Shown here piece after piece: positions 24,903-32,671 of a DNA stretch of 64,000 nucleotides. Each line of letters opens with the position of its first letter. The first letter of the stretch is position 1. The translations under genes and the position numbers were made by a program. The notes beneath the pieces are model-generated. The model was not told the DNA's origin, made no database searches, and saw nothing but the letters and a program-made list of their open reading frames with translations. The stretch is from Actinopolymorpha singaporensis (GTDB lineage Bacteria > Actinomycetota > Actinomycetes > Propionibacteriales > Actinopolymorphaceae), in the NCBI RefSeq assembly GCF_900104745.1, contig NZ_LT629732.1, positions 3,459,981-3,523,980 on the forward strand. Reading direction: 5' to 3'.

Positions 24903-25759
24903 GTCGGCAACCCCCACCATCCGGCCCCGACCGGGCCGCTGAAGTCTCCGGTGGCGACCAGGTAGCCGTCCGCGTCCAATCCGAGCGGGAGCTGCGGCAG
25001 CGGGCGGGCTGCCGGGCCCTCGATGGGAACGGCTCCGCGGAGGACGTCGAAGAGCGAGTGGTGGCACGGGCACATGAGCTGGCGGTAGTCCGCGGCGTAC
25101 AGGCCGACCGGGCAGCCGGCATGCGTGCACAGCTTGGAGTATCCGACGACGCCGTCCACGACCCAGTTCTCGCGTCCGGCGGGCAGTTGCAGTGACGCGG
25201 GCTCCACGCGTACCAGCACCGTGGTCGTGTCGGGGTGTACGCGACTGCTGACGCCGGCGGGAAAGACGGTCTTGACACTGTCGTAGGTGAGGTCCCCGGG
25301 CCGGATGCGCTTGCCGTCCTCGTCGACCAGCGGGAGCCCCTTGCTCCACGGAGTGTGTTCGAGGATCGCGTCCGGACTCCCGCCCTCCTTGGGAAACAGC
25401 GATCTCAGCGGGAACAGCACCGCGCCGCCGATCGCCGCCAGGGTCAGGCCGAGCATCGACCACAGGACACGGGAGCGGGGGACCGGCTGGCTGGTGAGCG
25501 CCTCCTGGAACGCCTCGAACTGCTGCGGCGGCGACGGGCCGACCGCGCGCTCCTCGACGTACTGCGGCTCGCGTACCTCGATCCTCTTCGACCAGATCGC
25601 CAGACCGGCCGCGAGGAACGCGAAGGCGCCGCCGAGCGACAGGCCGAACGCGACGTTGCCGAGGTTGAGGACGTACGACACGGCGAACCCGACCGCGCCC
25701 AGCACGGCCAGGCCGAAACACACCAGGACGCCGGCGGGCGGGGCGGGTTCCCTGCGCAT
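24899..25759 (-). CDS. qcrA: Rieske iron-sulfur subunit QcrA
   Basis: A 286-residue protein with three N-terminal membrane helices (about residues 9-30, 36-54 and 96-116), as in actinobacterial QcrA rather than the single anchor of mitochondrial Rieske proteins. The [2Fe-2S] site reads YSKLCTHAGCPVGLY and QLMCPCHHSLFDV, giving two Cys and two His ligands and the flanking disulfide cysteines. It carries electrons from menaquinol to the diheme cytochrome QcrC. Its ATG touches the qcrC stop (TGATG) and its stop overlaps qcrB. Confidence 0.94.
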   Translation of the reverse strand: MRREPAPPAGVLVCFGLAVLGAVGFAVSYVLNLGNVAFGLSLGGAFAFLAAGLAIWSKRIEVREPQYVEERAVGPSPPQQFEAFQEALTSQPVPRSRVLWSMLGLTLAAIGGAVLFPLRSLFPKEGGSPDAILEHTPWSKGLPLVDEDGKRIRPGDLTYDSVKTVFPAGVSSRVHPDTTTVLVRVEPASLQLPAGRENWVVDGVVGYSKLCTHAGCPVGLYAADYRQLMCPCHHSLFDVLRGAVPIEGPAARPLPQLPLGLDADGYLVATGDFSGPVGAGWWGLPT

Positions 25760-26580
25760 CACTTCGGTGCCTTCTTTCCGAGGAGTCGGATGACGATCAG
25801 CAGGACGGGCAGCAGCACGAGCAGGACGACGAACATCTCCGCGATCGGGCCGAACTGGTCGAGCCCGTTGCCGCCGATCACCTGCTCCGAGCCGAGCGTT
25901 CCGACGTACGTCACGATGTCGTTCAGCTGTTTGTCGTCGAGGTCGGTGCGGTTGAACTCCGGCATCGGCCCGGGCCCGATCCGCATCGCCTCGGCGACCT
26001 GTTCGGGACGGGTGCTCCACAGCTTCGGGGCCAGCCAGCCGTCCGTGGTGATCATGCCGGTCCCGGAGGAGGAGTGGCACGGGGCGCAGTTCTGCAGGAA
26101 GAGCGTCCTGCCCTTGGCGGCGTCACCGGTCGCCAGCCGGGGAAGCGGTTCGCCCGGTCCGAGGCTCCCGACGTAGGCGACCAGCGCCGAGATGGTCTTC
26201 GAGGGGTACTCCGGGGCGCTGGGCACGGGTCGCTCGCCGGGCCGGTCGAGCGGCATCCGGCCGGTCCGCAGGTAGAAGTCGGCGGCGGCCGGTCCGACGC
26301 CCTTCAACGTGGGCCCGTTGTTCGTACCCCCGCCGTCCACGCCGTGGCACCACGCGCAGTCGCGGAGATAGACCCGGCGCCCGGTCGGGTCCGGCGCGTC
26401 GGAGCCCCTGGCGGACGACGCTGCACCTGCCTGGGCCGACGTGCCGGCGGCACCCGCCTGCCGGCCGGCGACGGCAACCGTGGCCACGACCGCCGCGACG
26501 GCCAGCAGGGCGAGGACGAGTGCCGTCTGCGCCACGGCCGCACGGCGCGGCCTGCTTCGGGTTCGGCTGCTGCTCCTCAT
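25759..26580 (-). CDS. qcrC: Diheme cytochrome c subunit QcrC
   Basis: A 273-residue protein with an N-terminal membrane/export segment (about residues 16-40), two class I cytochrome c domains with heme motifs YLRDCAWCHGVDG and FLQNCAPCHSSSG, Met-ligand regions RTGRMPLDR and GPGPMPEFN, and a C-terminal membrane helix (AEMFVVLLVLLPVLLIVIRL). This is the standard actinobacterial QcrC that replaces cytochrome c1 plus a soluble cytochrome c. It lies between the monoheme cytochrome gene and qcrA in one operon. Confidence 0.93.
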   Translation of the reverse strand: MRSSSRTRSRPRRAAVAQTALVLALLAVAAVVATVAVAGRQAGAAGTSAQAGAASSARGSDAPDPTGRRVYLRDCAWCHGVDGGGTNNGPTLKGVGPAAADFYLRTGRMPLDRPGERPVPSAPEYPSKTISALVAYVGSLGPGEPLPRLATGDAAKGRTLFLQNCAPCHSSSGTGMITTDGWLAPKLWSTRPEQVAEAMRIGPGPMPEFNRTDLDDKQLNDIVTYVGTLGSEQVIGGNGLDQFGPIAEMFVVLLVLLPVLLIVIRLLGKKAPK

Positions 26581-26581
26581 C

Positions 26582-26977
26582 TCACCTCAGTGTGTAGAGA
26601 TAGGCGGCGATGTCCTCGGCGTCCTGACGGGTGACGTTCAGGTCGGGCATGGCGGTACCCGGCTCCACCTCCTGGGGGTCCTGGATCCAGTGCACGAGGT
26701 TGGGCGGCTTGTTGGTCAGCTCACCCGCGATGTAGCTGCGTTCTGCCCAGCTGATCAGTGGGGGACCGACCAGGCCGTCCGCCTGGCGTACCCCGGGCAC
26801 CGTGTGGCAGGTCCCGCAGCCGTAGCTGTTGATGAGCTGGGCACCGCGCTCGGGTACGCCGTTCTGCATCTGCCGGGCAGGCGAACCGGAGGTCTCCGGC
26901 GTCGCACAGCTGGCGAACGCGAGGGCGCCGGCGAGGACGAGGCCACCGACCAGGTGCCCGGGTCGCAACCGTCTCAT
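26582..26977 (-). CDS. Monoheme cytochrome c lipoprotein
   Basis: A 131-residue protein. The N-terminus MRRLRPGHLVGGLVLAGALA ends in FASC, a plausible lipobox that would leave the protein lipid-anchored on the outer membrane face. A single heme motif follows, SYGCGTCHTVPGV, with AMPDLNVTRQDAEDIAAYLY carrying the Met ligand and last helix. It sits one base upstream of qcrC and downstream of the oxidase genes. It may shuttle electrons between the bcc complex and the caa3 oxidase, or take them from other donors. I start at the ATG at 26977. Confidence 0.85.
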   Translation of the reverse strand: MRRLRPGHLVGGLVLAGALAFASCATPETSGSPARQMQNGVPERGAQLINSYGCGTCHTVPGVRQADGLVGPPLISWAERSYIAGELTNKPPNLVHWIQDPQEVEPGTAMPDLNVTRQDAEDIAAYLYTLR

Positions 26978-27080
26978 CGCGCCGGCCCGCCGACCTGTGG
27001 GATCCACGTCCAGCCGCCTCCGATCGTCCGGTGGGGTACTTGGAGTGCTTCGAGTGCGGCGCGCGCCGCCGCCCGGCCCG

Positions 27081-27512
27081 TCACGAGCACGGTTTCAGGA
27101 GCAGGAGGGCGATGCCGGAGCCGGTGAGGATCGCCACCGACAACAGGTTGAACGCGATACCGAGGACGAGCAGGAAGCGCACCCGTCCCCGGGTGAGAAC
27201 GTCGTCCTCCAGGCGTTCCGCCCGGCGCCGCAACACCAGGCACGTCACCAGTGCGGCAACGGCGACCAGCCACATCACCCCGGTGACCGTCCACACGGTG
27301 AGGGAGACCCGCGTTCCGGGGACCCCGTTGTGCTGGAGGAGGGTCCCGGCCGGTCCGCTGCGGATGCAGCCGACCTCCTCGAAGCCCCAGCCGACGAACA
27401 GCTGCACGAACCACGCGACCACCCCGCCGAACACGCCGAACCACAGCAGCAGCGGGTGGATGCGGGGCTGCCTGTCCGTGCCCTCCGGTGAGATGTCGCT
27501 GTCGACCGTCAT
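27081..27512 (-). CDS. Membrane protein within the caa3-bcc operon, unknown family
   Basis: A 143-residue protein with about three hydrophobic segments (LLLWFGVFGGVVAWFVQLFV, VWTVTGVMWLVAVAALVTCL and LVLGIAFNLLSVAILTGSGI) and a lone Cys in EEVGCIRSG. I do not recognise the family. It starts eight bases after the stop of ctaE and is followed by the cytochrome c gene, so it is very likely a small subunit or assembly factor of the oxidase. It is not a clear match to the actinobacterial subunit IV CtaF. Gene calling is supported by operon position and consistent codon use. Confidence 0.7.
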   Translation of the reverse strand: MTVDSDISPEGTDRQPRIHPLLLWFGVFGGVVAWFVQLFVGWGFEEVGCIRSGPAGTLLQHNGVPGTRVSLTVWTVTGVMWLVAVAALVTCLVLRRRAERLEDDVLTRGRVRFLLVLGIAFNLLSVAILTGSGIALLLLKPCS

Positions 27513-27520
27513 CGTGGCCC

Positions 27521-28150
27521 TCACAGGTAGGGGGAGATGTAGACCGTGCAGTACACCGCTACCGCGACGACCGCGAGGAAGTACCAGTACAACGACACGA
27601 TGCCGACCGGCTCGGGCCGGCGCCGGCCGATCCGGCCGACGCTCGCGCTCAGCAGGAGGACGACGATCATGCCGATGCCGCCCATCACGTGCAGCCCGTG
27701 CAGGCCGGTGAGGGTGTAGAACAACGAGCCGTAGGTGTCCTTGGAGATCGTGGAGTCCGGCCACTCCGACACGTAGTCCAGGCCCTGCAGGACGACGAAC
27801 GCCGTACCGCTCAGCGCGACGACGAGCATCGTGAGCCACAGCAGGCCCCGGGCGCCCCGGCGAGCGGCGCGGACGGCGGCGGCCATCGGAACCGTGCTCA
27901 GGACGAGAATCCCGGTCTGGATGGACGGGAGGACCAGGTCCGGAAGCGTGTCGCCCTTCGGCGGCCACGGCCCGCCGTGCACGAAGCGCAGGTAGAAGTA
28001 GCTCGCCACGAACGCCCCGAAGGTCGCCGACTCGGTGGCGATGAACAGCACCATCCCCCACCAGCCGGTGGTCCGGCCGACCGGGGCCTCCGGCGCCTGC
28101 ACCGCTCCCCGGCGGACGCCGCGTCCGGTAGGCGTGTCGACAGTCGTCAT
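27521..28150 (-). CDS. ctaE: Cytochrome c oxidase subunit III (CtaE/CoxC)
   Basis: A 209-residue membrane protein with five helices: GMVLFIATESATFGAFVASY with its conserved E-x-x-x-F-x-x-x-x-x-Y pattern, VLPSIQTGILVLSTVPMAAA, LLWLTMLVVALSGTAFVVLQ, and FYTLTGLHGLHVMGGIGMIV (the HxxHV signature), ending IVSLYWYFLAVVAVAVYCTV. It stabilises the oxygen-reducing core. Seven bases separate it from ctaD. The five-helix short form is the one found with fused or caa3-type oxidases. Confidence 0.92.
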   Translation of the reverse strand: MTTVDTPTGRGVRRGAVQAPEAPVGRTTGWWGMVLFIATESATFGAFVASYFYLRFVHGGPWPPKGDTLPDLVLPSIQTGILVLSTVPMAAAVRAARRGARGLLWLTMLVVALSGTAFVVLQGLDYVSEWPDSTISKDTYGSLFYTLTGLHGLHVMGGIGMIVVLLLSASVGRIGRRRPEPVGIVSLYWYFLAVVAVAVYCTVYISPYL

Positions 28151-28157
28151 CGGACCC

Positions 28158-30116
28158 TCACTCCTCCACCCCGGGTCGGTGCCACAGCCACCAGGCGACG
28201 ACCAGCAGCATCGCCCCGAACGCGACGACGGCGCCGATGTAGAACGCCAGCAGGAGCAGTACGACCGTCGCGGTGAGCAGCAGCGCCACGAGAATCGGGA
28301 TCGCGGTGTCGGACGGCATCGGCATCACCCCCTCGAACCTCGCGTCGAGTTCGGTGGTGCGCAGCGTCTCGTGCTTCTCGGTCATCGTGCGCTGGTCGTC
28401 GTGGCGGAGTTCCTCCATCGAACGCAGCGTCTGGTTGTCCCACAGCGGGTCGAGGCTGTGCACGGTCGGGATGACCGGGAAGTTGTACGGCTGCGGGGGA
28501 GAGGACGTCGCCCACTCCAGCGTGTTGGACCCCCACGGGTCGTCCGGTGCCTTCTCCCCGCGCAGGTAGCTGTGCAGCAGCACGCCCAGGGTGAGCAGGA
28601 ACCCGACGGCGAGGACGTACCCCCCGATCGTGGAGACGAGGTTGTACGGCGTCCAGCCCAGGCCCGGCTCGTAGGTGTAGATGCGCCGCGGCATCCCGAG
28701 CAGCCCGGCGATGTGCATCGGGAAGAAGGTGAGGTTGAACCCGACGAACACCCACACGAAGCTCCAGATGCTCGCCTTGCGGTGGGTCATCCGCCCGGTG
28801 AACTTCGGCCACCAGTAGAACCACCCGGCGAGCATCGGCATCACCGCTCCGCCGAACAGCACGTAGTGGAAGTGGGCCACCACGAAGTAGGAGTCGGTGA
28901 CCTGCTGGTCGAAGGGCACGACCGCGAACATCACCCCGGTCACGCCGCCCAGGACGAACGTGACGATGAACCCGATCGCGTACAGCATCGGCGTCGTCAG
29001 CACCACCCGGCCGCGCCACATCGTCGCCAGCCAGGCGAACATCTGGATCCCTGCGGGCAGGCTGATGGTGAGCGTCGCCGCGGAGAAGAAGCTCAACGAC
29101 ACCTGTGACAGCCCGACCGCGAACATGTGGTGCACCCACACACCGAAGGAGATGATGCCGGTCGCGACGGTCGCGATCACCACCAGCGGGTACGCCGCGA
29201 TCGGCCGGCGGGAGAACGTCGGGATCACCGAGGAGATGATCCCCATCGCGGGCAGCACGATGATGTAGACGTCGGGGTGGCCGAACAGCCAGAACAGGTG
29301 CTGCCACAGGATCGTGTCGCCGCCCTTGGCCGGGTCGAAGAAGTGCGTGCCGAACCGCCGGTCGGAGAACAACATGCCGTTGGCGAGGTCCAGCGGCGGC
29401 AGCGCGAAGATCAGCATGAACGACTGGGTGACGACGGCCCAGACGAACACCGGGACGCGGTTCAGCGACATGCCGGGCGCCCGCATCTTCAGGGCCGTGA
29501 CGATGAGGTTGATCGAGCCGACGGTGGTGGAGATCGCGAGGAAGAGCAGGCCGAGGGTGTAGAAGTCCAGGTGCAGCCCTGGGAGGTACTCGCTGGTCGT
29601 CAGCGGCACGTAGGCGAACCACCCGCCGTTCGGGGCGAGCCCGAGCGGGAGGCTGACGAACATGAACAGCCCGGAGAACAGGAAGATCCAGTAGCTCAGG
29701 GCGTTCAGCCGCGGGAACGCCATGTCGCGGGTGCCGACCATCAGCGGCAGGAACAGGTTGCCGAAACCGGAGTTCATCGGCGTCGCGAAGAAGAAGATCA
29801 TCGCGGTGCCGTGCAGGCTGAACAGCTGGTTGTAGAGCGCCGGGTCGACCAGCCTGTTCTCCGGCGTACCCAGCTGGGTACGCATGATCATCGCCTGGAT
29901 GCCCGCGAGCAGGAAGAAGAACGCCGCGGTCACGAGGTAGCGCCGGCCGATGCGCTTGTGGTTGACGGTGCTGAGGAAGCCGATGAACCCCGGTTCCTCC
30001 GCCCACACCTTCCGCAGCTTGCCGCCGACCGCGTCCTCGGCCACGGCGCGTTCGGGAAGGGTGCCGGTGAGCGCGCCGGTCGCCGTGGACCCCGCCGTCG
30101 TGTCTGCCGTCGCCAT
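28158..30116 (-). CDS. ctaD: Cytochrome c oxidase subunit I (CtaD/CoxA), with HPDVY instead of HPEVY
   Basis: A 652-residue heme-copper oxidase core. The low-spin heme His is in LFSLHGTAMIFFFATPMNSG, the CuB ligands in WLFGHPDVYIIVLP and FGVWVHHMFAVG, and the high-spin/low-spin His pair in YFVVAHFHYVLFGG. In A-type oxidases the residue after GHP is Glu, which gates the D proton channel; here it is Asp. The C-terminal 150 residues include two extra membrane helices (ILVALLLTATVVLLLLAFYI, then AFGAMLLVVAWWLW), resembling a fused subunit IV. It reduces oxygen with electrons from subunit II. Confidence 0.94.
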   Translation of the reverse strand: MATADTTAGSTATGALTGTLPERAVAEDAVGGKLRKVWAEEPGFIGFLSTVNHKRIGRRYLVTAAFFFLLAGIQAMIMRTQLGTPENRLVDPALYNQLFSLHGTAMIFFFATPMNSGFGNLFLPLMVGTRDMAFPRLNALSYWIFLFSGLFMFVSLPLGLAPNGGWFAYVPLTTSEYLPGLHLDFYTLGLLFLAISTTVGSINLIVTALKMRAPGMSLNRVPVFVWAVVTQSFMLIFALPPLDLANGMLFSDRRFGTHFFDPAKGGDTILWQHLFWLFGHPDVYIIVLPAMGIISSVIPTFSRRPIAAYPLVVIATVATGIISFGVWVHHMFAVGLSQVSLSFFSAATLTISLPAGIQMFAWLATMWRGRVVLTTPMLYAIGFIVTFVLGGVTGVMFAVVPFDQQVTDSYFVVAHFHYVLFGGAVMPMLAGWFYWWPKFTGRMTHRKASIWSFVWVFVGFNLTFFPMHIAGLLGMPRRIYTYEPGLGWTPYNLVSTIGGYVLAVGFLLTLGVLLHSYLRGEKAPDDPWGSNTLEWATSSPPQPYNFPVIPTVHSLDPLWDNQTLRSMEELRHDDQRTMTEKHETLRTTELDARFEGVMPMPSDTAIPILVALLLTATVVLLLLAFYIGAVVAFGAMLLVVAWWLWHRPGVEE

Positions 30117-30123
30117 CGCGGAT

Positions 30124-31119
30124 CTACTCCAGACTCTGCAGGTAGGTCACGACCGCTTTCAGGTCACGCGGTGACAGCGGCTGCGGCGGCATCTTGTTGC
30201 CCGGCTTGACGGTCTGGGAGTTCGCGACCCAGCCGGCCATGTGGCCGAAGTCGTTCGGAATCGCCCCTCCTGCGAGCCTCTCGCGGCTGCCCACATGGGT
30301 GAGGTCCGGGCCGAGCTTGCCGTTCGCGGAAGTGCCGCGGAGGGTGTGGCAGGTCGCGCACGAGGAGGTGGTGACAACCCGCTCACCCTGACGCCGCGTC
30401 GCGCTCGTCGCCGCGCGGACTCCCTCGCTCTGCGTCGCGAGCCACCGGCGGAACTTCGCCTCGGGTTCGGCGACCACCGAGAACGCCATGTGCGCGTGTT
30501 CGAGTCCGCAGTACTCCGCGCACTGCCCGCGGTAGGTGCCCGCCTTGTCCGCCGAGATCCAGGTGCGGTTGACGCGGTTCGGCAGCAGGTCCATCTTCGG
30601 CATCAGCTGGGGCACCCAGAAGCTGTGGATCACGTCGGCACTGCGCAGCTGCAGGCGTACGGGCTTTCCGACCGGGATGTGGATCTCGTTCGCGGTGACC
30701 GCTGTCGTACCCGCGTAGCGGACCTCCCACCACCACTGGTGGCCGGTCACCTCCACTGTCAGTTTGGGAGCGGTCTTCGGCTGGGAGTCGGCGGCGATGC
30801 TGCCGACGCTCAGCGCGAACGTCGCGGCCAGCACGATTGCGGGAACGACCACACCGAACGCGATGACGAAGCCGCGTGCCTCGCCCGTGCGCACCTTGTC
30901 CGTCCTCCGCCGGAAGATCGCGGCGAACACCGCCATGGCGATCACCACGACGCAGAAGAAGAGCGCGACGGCGAAGAGGATCCACCAGCTCCAGGCGACC
31001 TGGCCGGCCTTCTGCCCGAACGGCGACAGGGCCGAGGGACTTCGGCCGTCGCAGGCGGACACCGACGAGACGAGGAGGAGGCCACTTACCAGGACGGCCG
31101 CACGTCGGTGCCTTCGCAA
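30124..31119 (-). CDS. ctaC: Cytochrome c oxidase subunit II with fused cytochrome c (caa3-type CtaC)
   Basis: A 331-residue lipoprotein-like protein: signal SGLLLVSSVSAC (lipobox), two membrane helices (about residues 44-68 and 84-106), and a cupredoxin domain with the CuA site GQCAEYCGLEHAHM. A fused class I cytochrome c follows, with heme motif TSSCATCHTLRG and Met-ligand area NKMPPQPLSPRDLKAVVTYL. I start at the TTG at 31119, six bases after a GGGAGG ribosome site. The longer frame upstream has no similarity. Fused cytochrome c defines the caa3 class, while the neighbouring qcrCAB is of the actinobacterial type. Confidence 0.92.
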   Translation of the reverse strand: MRRHRRAAVLVSGLLLVSSVSACDGRSPSALSPFGQKAGQVAWSWWILFAVALFFCVVVIAMAVFAAIFRRRTDKVRTGEARGFVIAFGVVVPAIVLAATFALSVGSIAADSQPKTAPKLTVEVTGHQWWWEVRYAGTTAVTANEIHIPVGKPVRLQLRSADVIHSFWVPQLMPKMDLLPNRVNRTWISADKAGTYRGQCAEYCGLEHAHMAFSVVAEPEAKFRRWLATQSEGVRAATSATRRQGERVVTTSSCATCHTLRGTSANGKLGPDLTHVGSRERLAGGAIPNDFGHMAGWVANSQTVKPGNKMPPQPLSPRDLKAVVTYLQSLE

Positions 31120-31163
31120 CGTGGTCCTCCCAGACAGGGTCGAGGTGGTTGCTGGCCAGGGGA

Positions 31164-31188
31164 GTACCACCTTGATCCGGTTGTAAAC
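31164..31188 (-). promoter_or_regulatory. Candidate promoter of the ctaC operon (SigB-like boxes)
   Basis: On the minus strand GTTT (31188-31185), 15 bases, TGGTAC (31169-31164), giving a start about 40 bases before the ctaC TTG. One mismatch in the -10 box. It lies in the 188-base gap between the divergent oxidase and maturation operons. Confidence 0.3.
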
Positions 31189-31230
31189 GCCTCTGGGAGC
31201 GATCCGCCCGAAATCCGTGGCCGGGAAGGC

Positions 31231-31255
31231 GAATGAAATCCGCGTCTGCGGGTAG
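31231..31255 (+). promoter_or_regulatory. Candidate promoter of the ccm operon (SigB-like boxes)
   Basis: GAAT (31231-31234), 15 bases, GGGTAG (31250-31255), about 50 bases before the ccmC ATG. The same pair of boxes and spacing precedes the Mn-catalase remnant at 22101. Degenerate, so weak evidence alone. Confidence 0.25.
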
Positions 31256-31307
31256 CCGACATTGACCCACGGACGGAGTTCGGCGCCGAGCACAGGAGGA
31301 GGGGCGA

Positions 31308-32129
31308 ATGGAACGCTCCCACGACACGCCGCGGCCGGTACGGGCGCACCGACGGACGCGGCTCGGGGCGGTGGCGGTGACCACAGCGGTGGCCGCGACC
31401 GTACTGTCGCTGGTCGCCGCACCGCCCGACGCCATCCAGGGACAGGCCCAGCGGCTGATGTACGTCCACGTGCCGGCCGCCTGGACGGCGTTCCTGATGT
31501 TCTTCGTGGTGGCCGCCGCCAGCGCGATGGTGCTCACCCGGGGCGGGCGGCGGTGGGACGCCCTGGCACGTGCGTGTGCCGAGCTCGGCGTCGGGATGAC
31601 CGCCCTCGCGATCGCCGAGGGCAGCATGTGGGGCCACTCCGCCTGGGGCACCTGGTGGACCTGGGACCCCCGCCTGGTGACCACCGCCTTGATGTTGGTG
31701 CTCTACGCCGGCTACCTCGCGGTGCGCGGCCTGCCGGGCGAACCCGTGCGGAGGGCGCGCCGGTCCGCGGTGCTCGGACTGGCCGCGTTCGCCGTGGTCC
31801 CGCTGGTGCACTTCTCCGTGCTGTGGTTCCGCACCATCCACCAGCCGCCGACGCTGCTGCGGCCTGAGGTGTCCGCCCCGCCGATCGAGCCGCTGATGCT
31901 GGCCGCGCTGCTGACCTCGGTCCTCGCGTTCACCACGACGGCGCTGTGGTTCGTGCGCCGCCGGGTCCCGGCGCTCGTCGAAGGGCCTGCCGAGATGCCC
32001 GCGGCTCCGGTCGCGGAGCGGGGGCGGGACGCCGCACCCCCTGCACCCGCTGCACCCGCTGCCGTCTCGCCCGCCGCGGACGTCGTTCCCGCCGCGCCCG
32101 TGCCCGCGGGGGCAGGTGAGCCGACGTGA
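31308..32129 (+). CDS. ccmC: Heme handling protein CcmC (System I cytochrome c biogenesis)
   Basis: A 273-residue membrane protein of the HMP family with six helices. YVHVPAAWTAFLMFF carries the first conserved His region, WGHSAWGTWWTWDPRLVTTA the tryptophan-rich heme motif WGxxWxWD, and FRTIHQPPTLL the second His region. It presents heme to CcmE on the outer face of the membrane. The last 55 residues are an Ala/Pro-rich tail not normal for the family. An AGGAGG ribosome site precedes the ATG. It is the first gene of a rightward operon, and no ccmA or ccmB precedes it. Confidence 0.9.
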   Translation: MERSHDTPRPVRAHRRTRLGAVAVTTAVAATVLSLVAAPPDAIQGQAQRLMYVHVPAAWTAFLMFFVVAAASAMVLTRGGRRWDALARACAELGVGMTALAIAEGSMWGHSAWGTWWTWDPRLVTTALMLVLYAGYLAVRGLPGEPVRRARRSAVLGLAAFAVVPLVHFSVLWFRTIHQPPTLLRPEVSAPPIEPLMLAALLTSVLAFTTTALWFVRRRVPALVEGPAEMPAAPVAERGRDAAPPAPAAPAAVSPAADVVPAAPVPAGAGEPT

Positions 32130-32227
32130 GCGGCTGGGTCCTGGTCGCGTGCGGTTACGCGGTGGCCGCGGCCGTCTGGGCGTTCTACGTCGTGCTCGGC
32201 GGACGGACCCGGCGGAGCAGGCGGTGA
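32126..32227 (+). CDS. ccmD: CcmD-like single-helix protein
   Basis: A 33-residue protein, VSGWVLVACGYAVAAAVWAF then YVVLGGRTRRSRR: one membrane helix followed by a basic tail, which is the whole architecture of CcmD. The GTG overlaps the ccmC stop (GTGA), and its stop overlaps the ccmE GTG. CcmD helps release heme-loaded CcmE from CcmC. The call rests on size, topology and the exact position between ccmC and ccmE, as sequence conservation in this family is low. Confidence 0.8.
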   Translation: MSGWVLVACGYAVAAAVWAFYVVLGGRTRRSRR

Positions 32228-32652
32228 GCCGGCTCGGCGGCTGGCGACGGCCCGGGCGTGGGCGGCTCGCGCTGCTCGGCCTGGTGCTGGTCGTCGGTGT
32301 CGGCGTGGTGGCGGCGAGCGGGTTCGAGGGGACGCTGACGTACTACAAGACGCCGACTGAGGTGGCCACCCAACCGGCCCTGCGCGACCAGCACCTGCGG
32401 GTCGGAGGCCTGGTCGTCAAGGGCACCCTGAGCGGCAGCGGAAGCGCCGTCAGGTTCGAGTTGACAGACGGCGCCCATGATCTCGACGTGGTGACCGACG
32501 GGACGCTGCCGCGCACCTTCCGCGCCGGGCAGGGAGCCGTGGTGGAGGGGCGAGTCGACCCGCACGGGCGCTTCCGCGCCGACCGGGTTCTCGTACGCCA
32601 CTCCAACCAGTACCGCGCGTCCAACCCGAGCCGGCAGGCCGAAGACCAGTGA
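32224..32652 (+). CDS. ccmE: Periplasmic heme chaperone CcmE
   Basis: A 142-residue protein with an N-terminal anchor (LALLGLVLVVGVGVVAASGF) and an OB-fold: LTYYKTPTEVATQPALRDQH, LRVGGLVVKGTLSGSGSAVR, FELTDGAHDLDVVTDGTLPR and VVEGRVDPHGRFRADRVLVR. The heme-binding motif is RHSNQYRA, that is HxxxY, with the His that binds heme covalently. It ferries heme from CcmC to CcmF outside the membrane. It is joined to ccmD by a GTGA overlap. Confidence 0.92.
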   Translation: MSRLGGWRRPGRGRLALLGLVLVVGVGVVAASGFEGTLTYYKTPTEVATQPALRDQHLRVGGLVVKGTLSGSGSAVRFELTDGAHDLDVVTDGTLPRTFRAGQGAVVEGRVDPHGRFRADRVLVRHSNQYRASNPSRQAEDQ

Positions 32653-32671
32653 GGCAGGTGCACCCTCGGAC

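Noticed and set aside
24186-30209. Long plus-strand frames across the oxidase and qcr genes
   Set aside because: They are His/Arg/Glu-rich shadows of well-supported membrane proteins on the minus strand.
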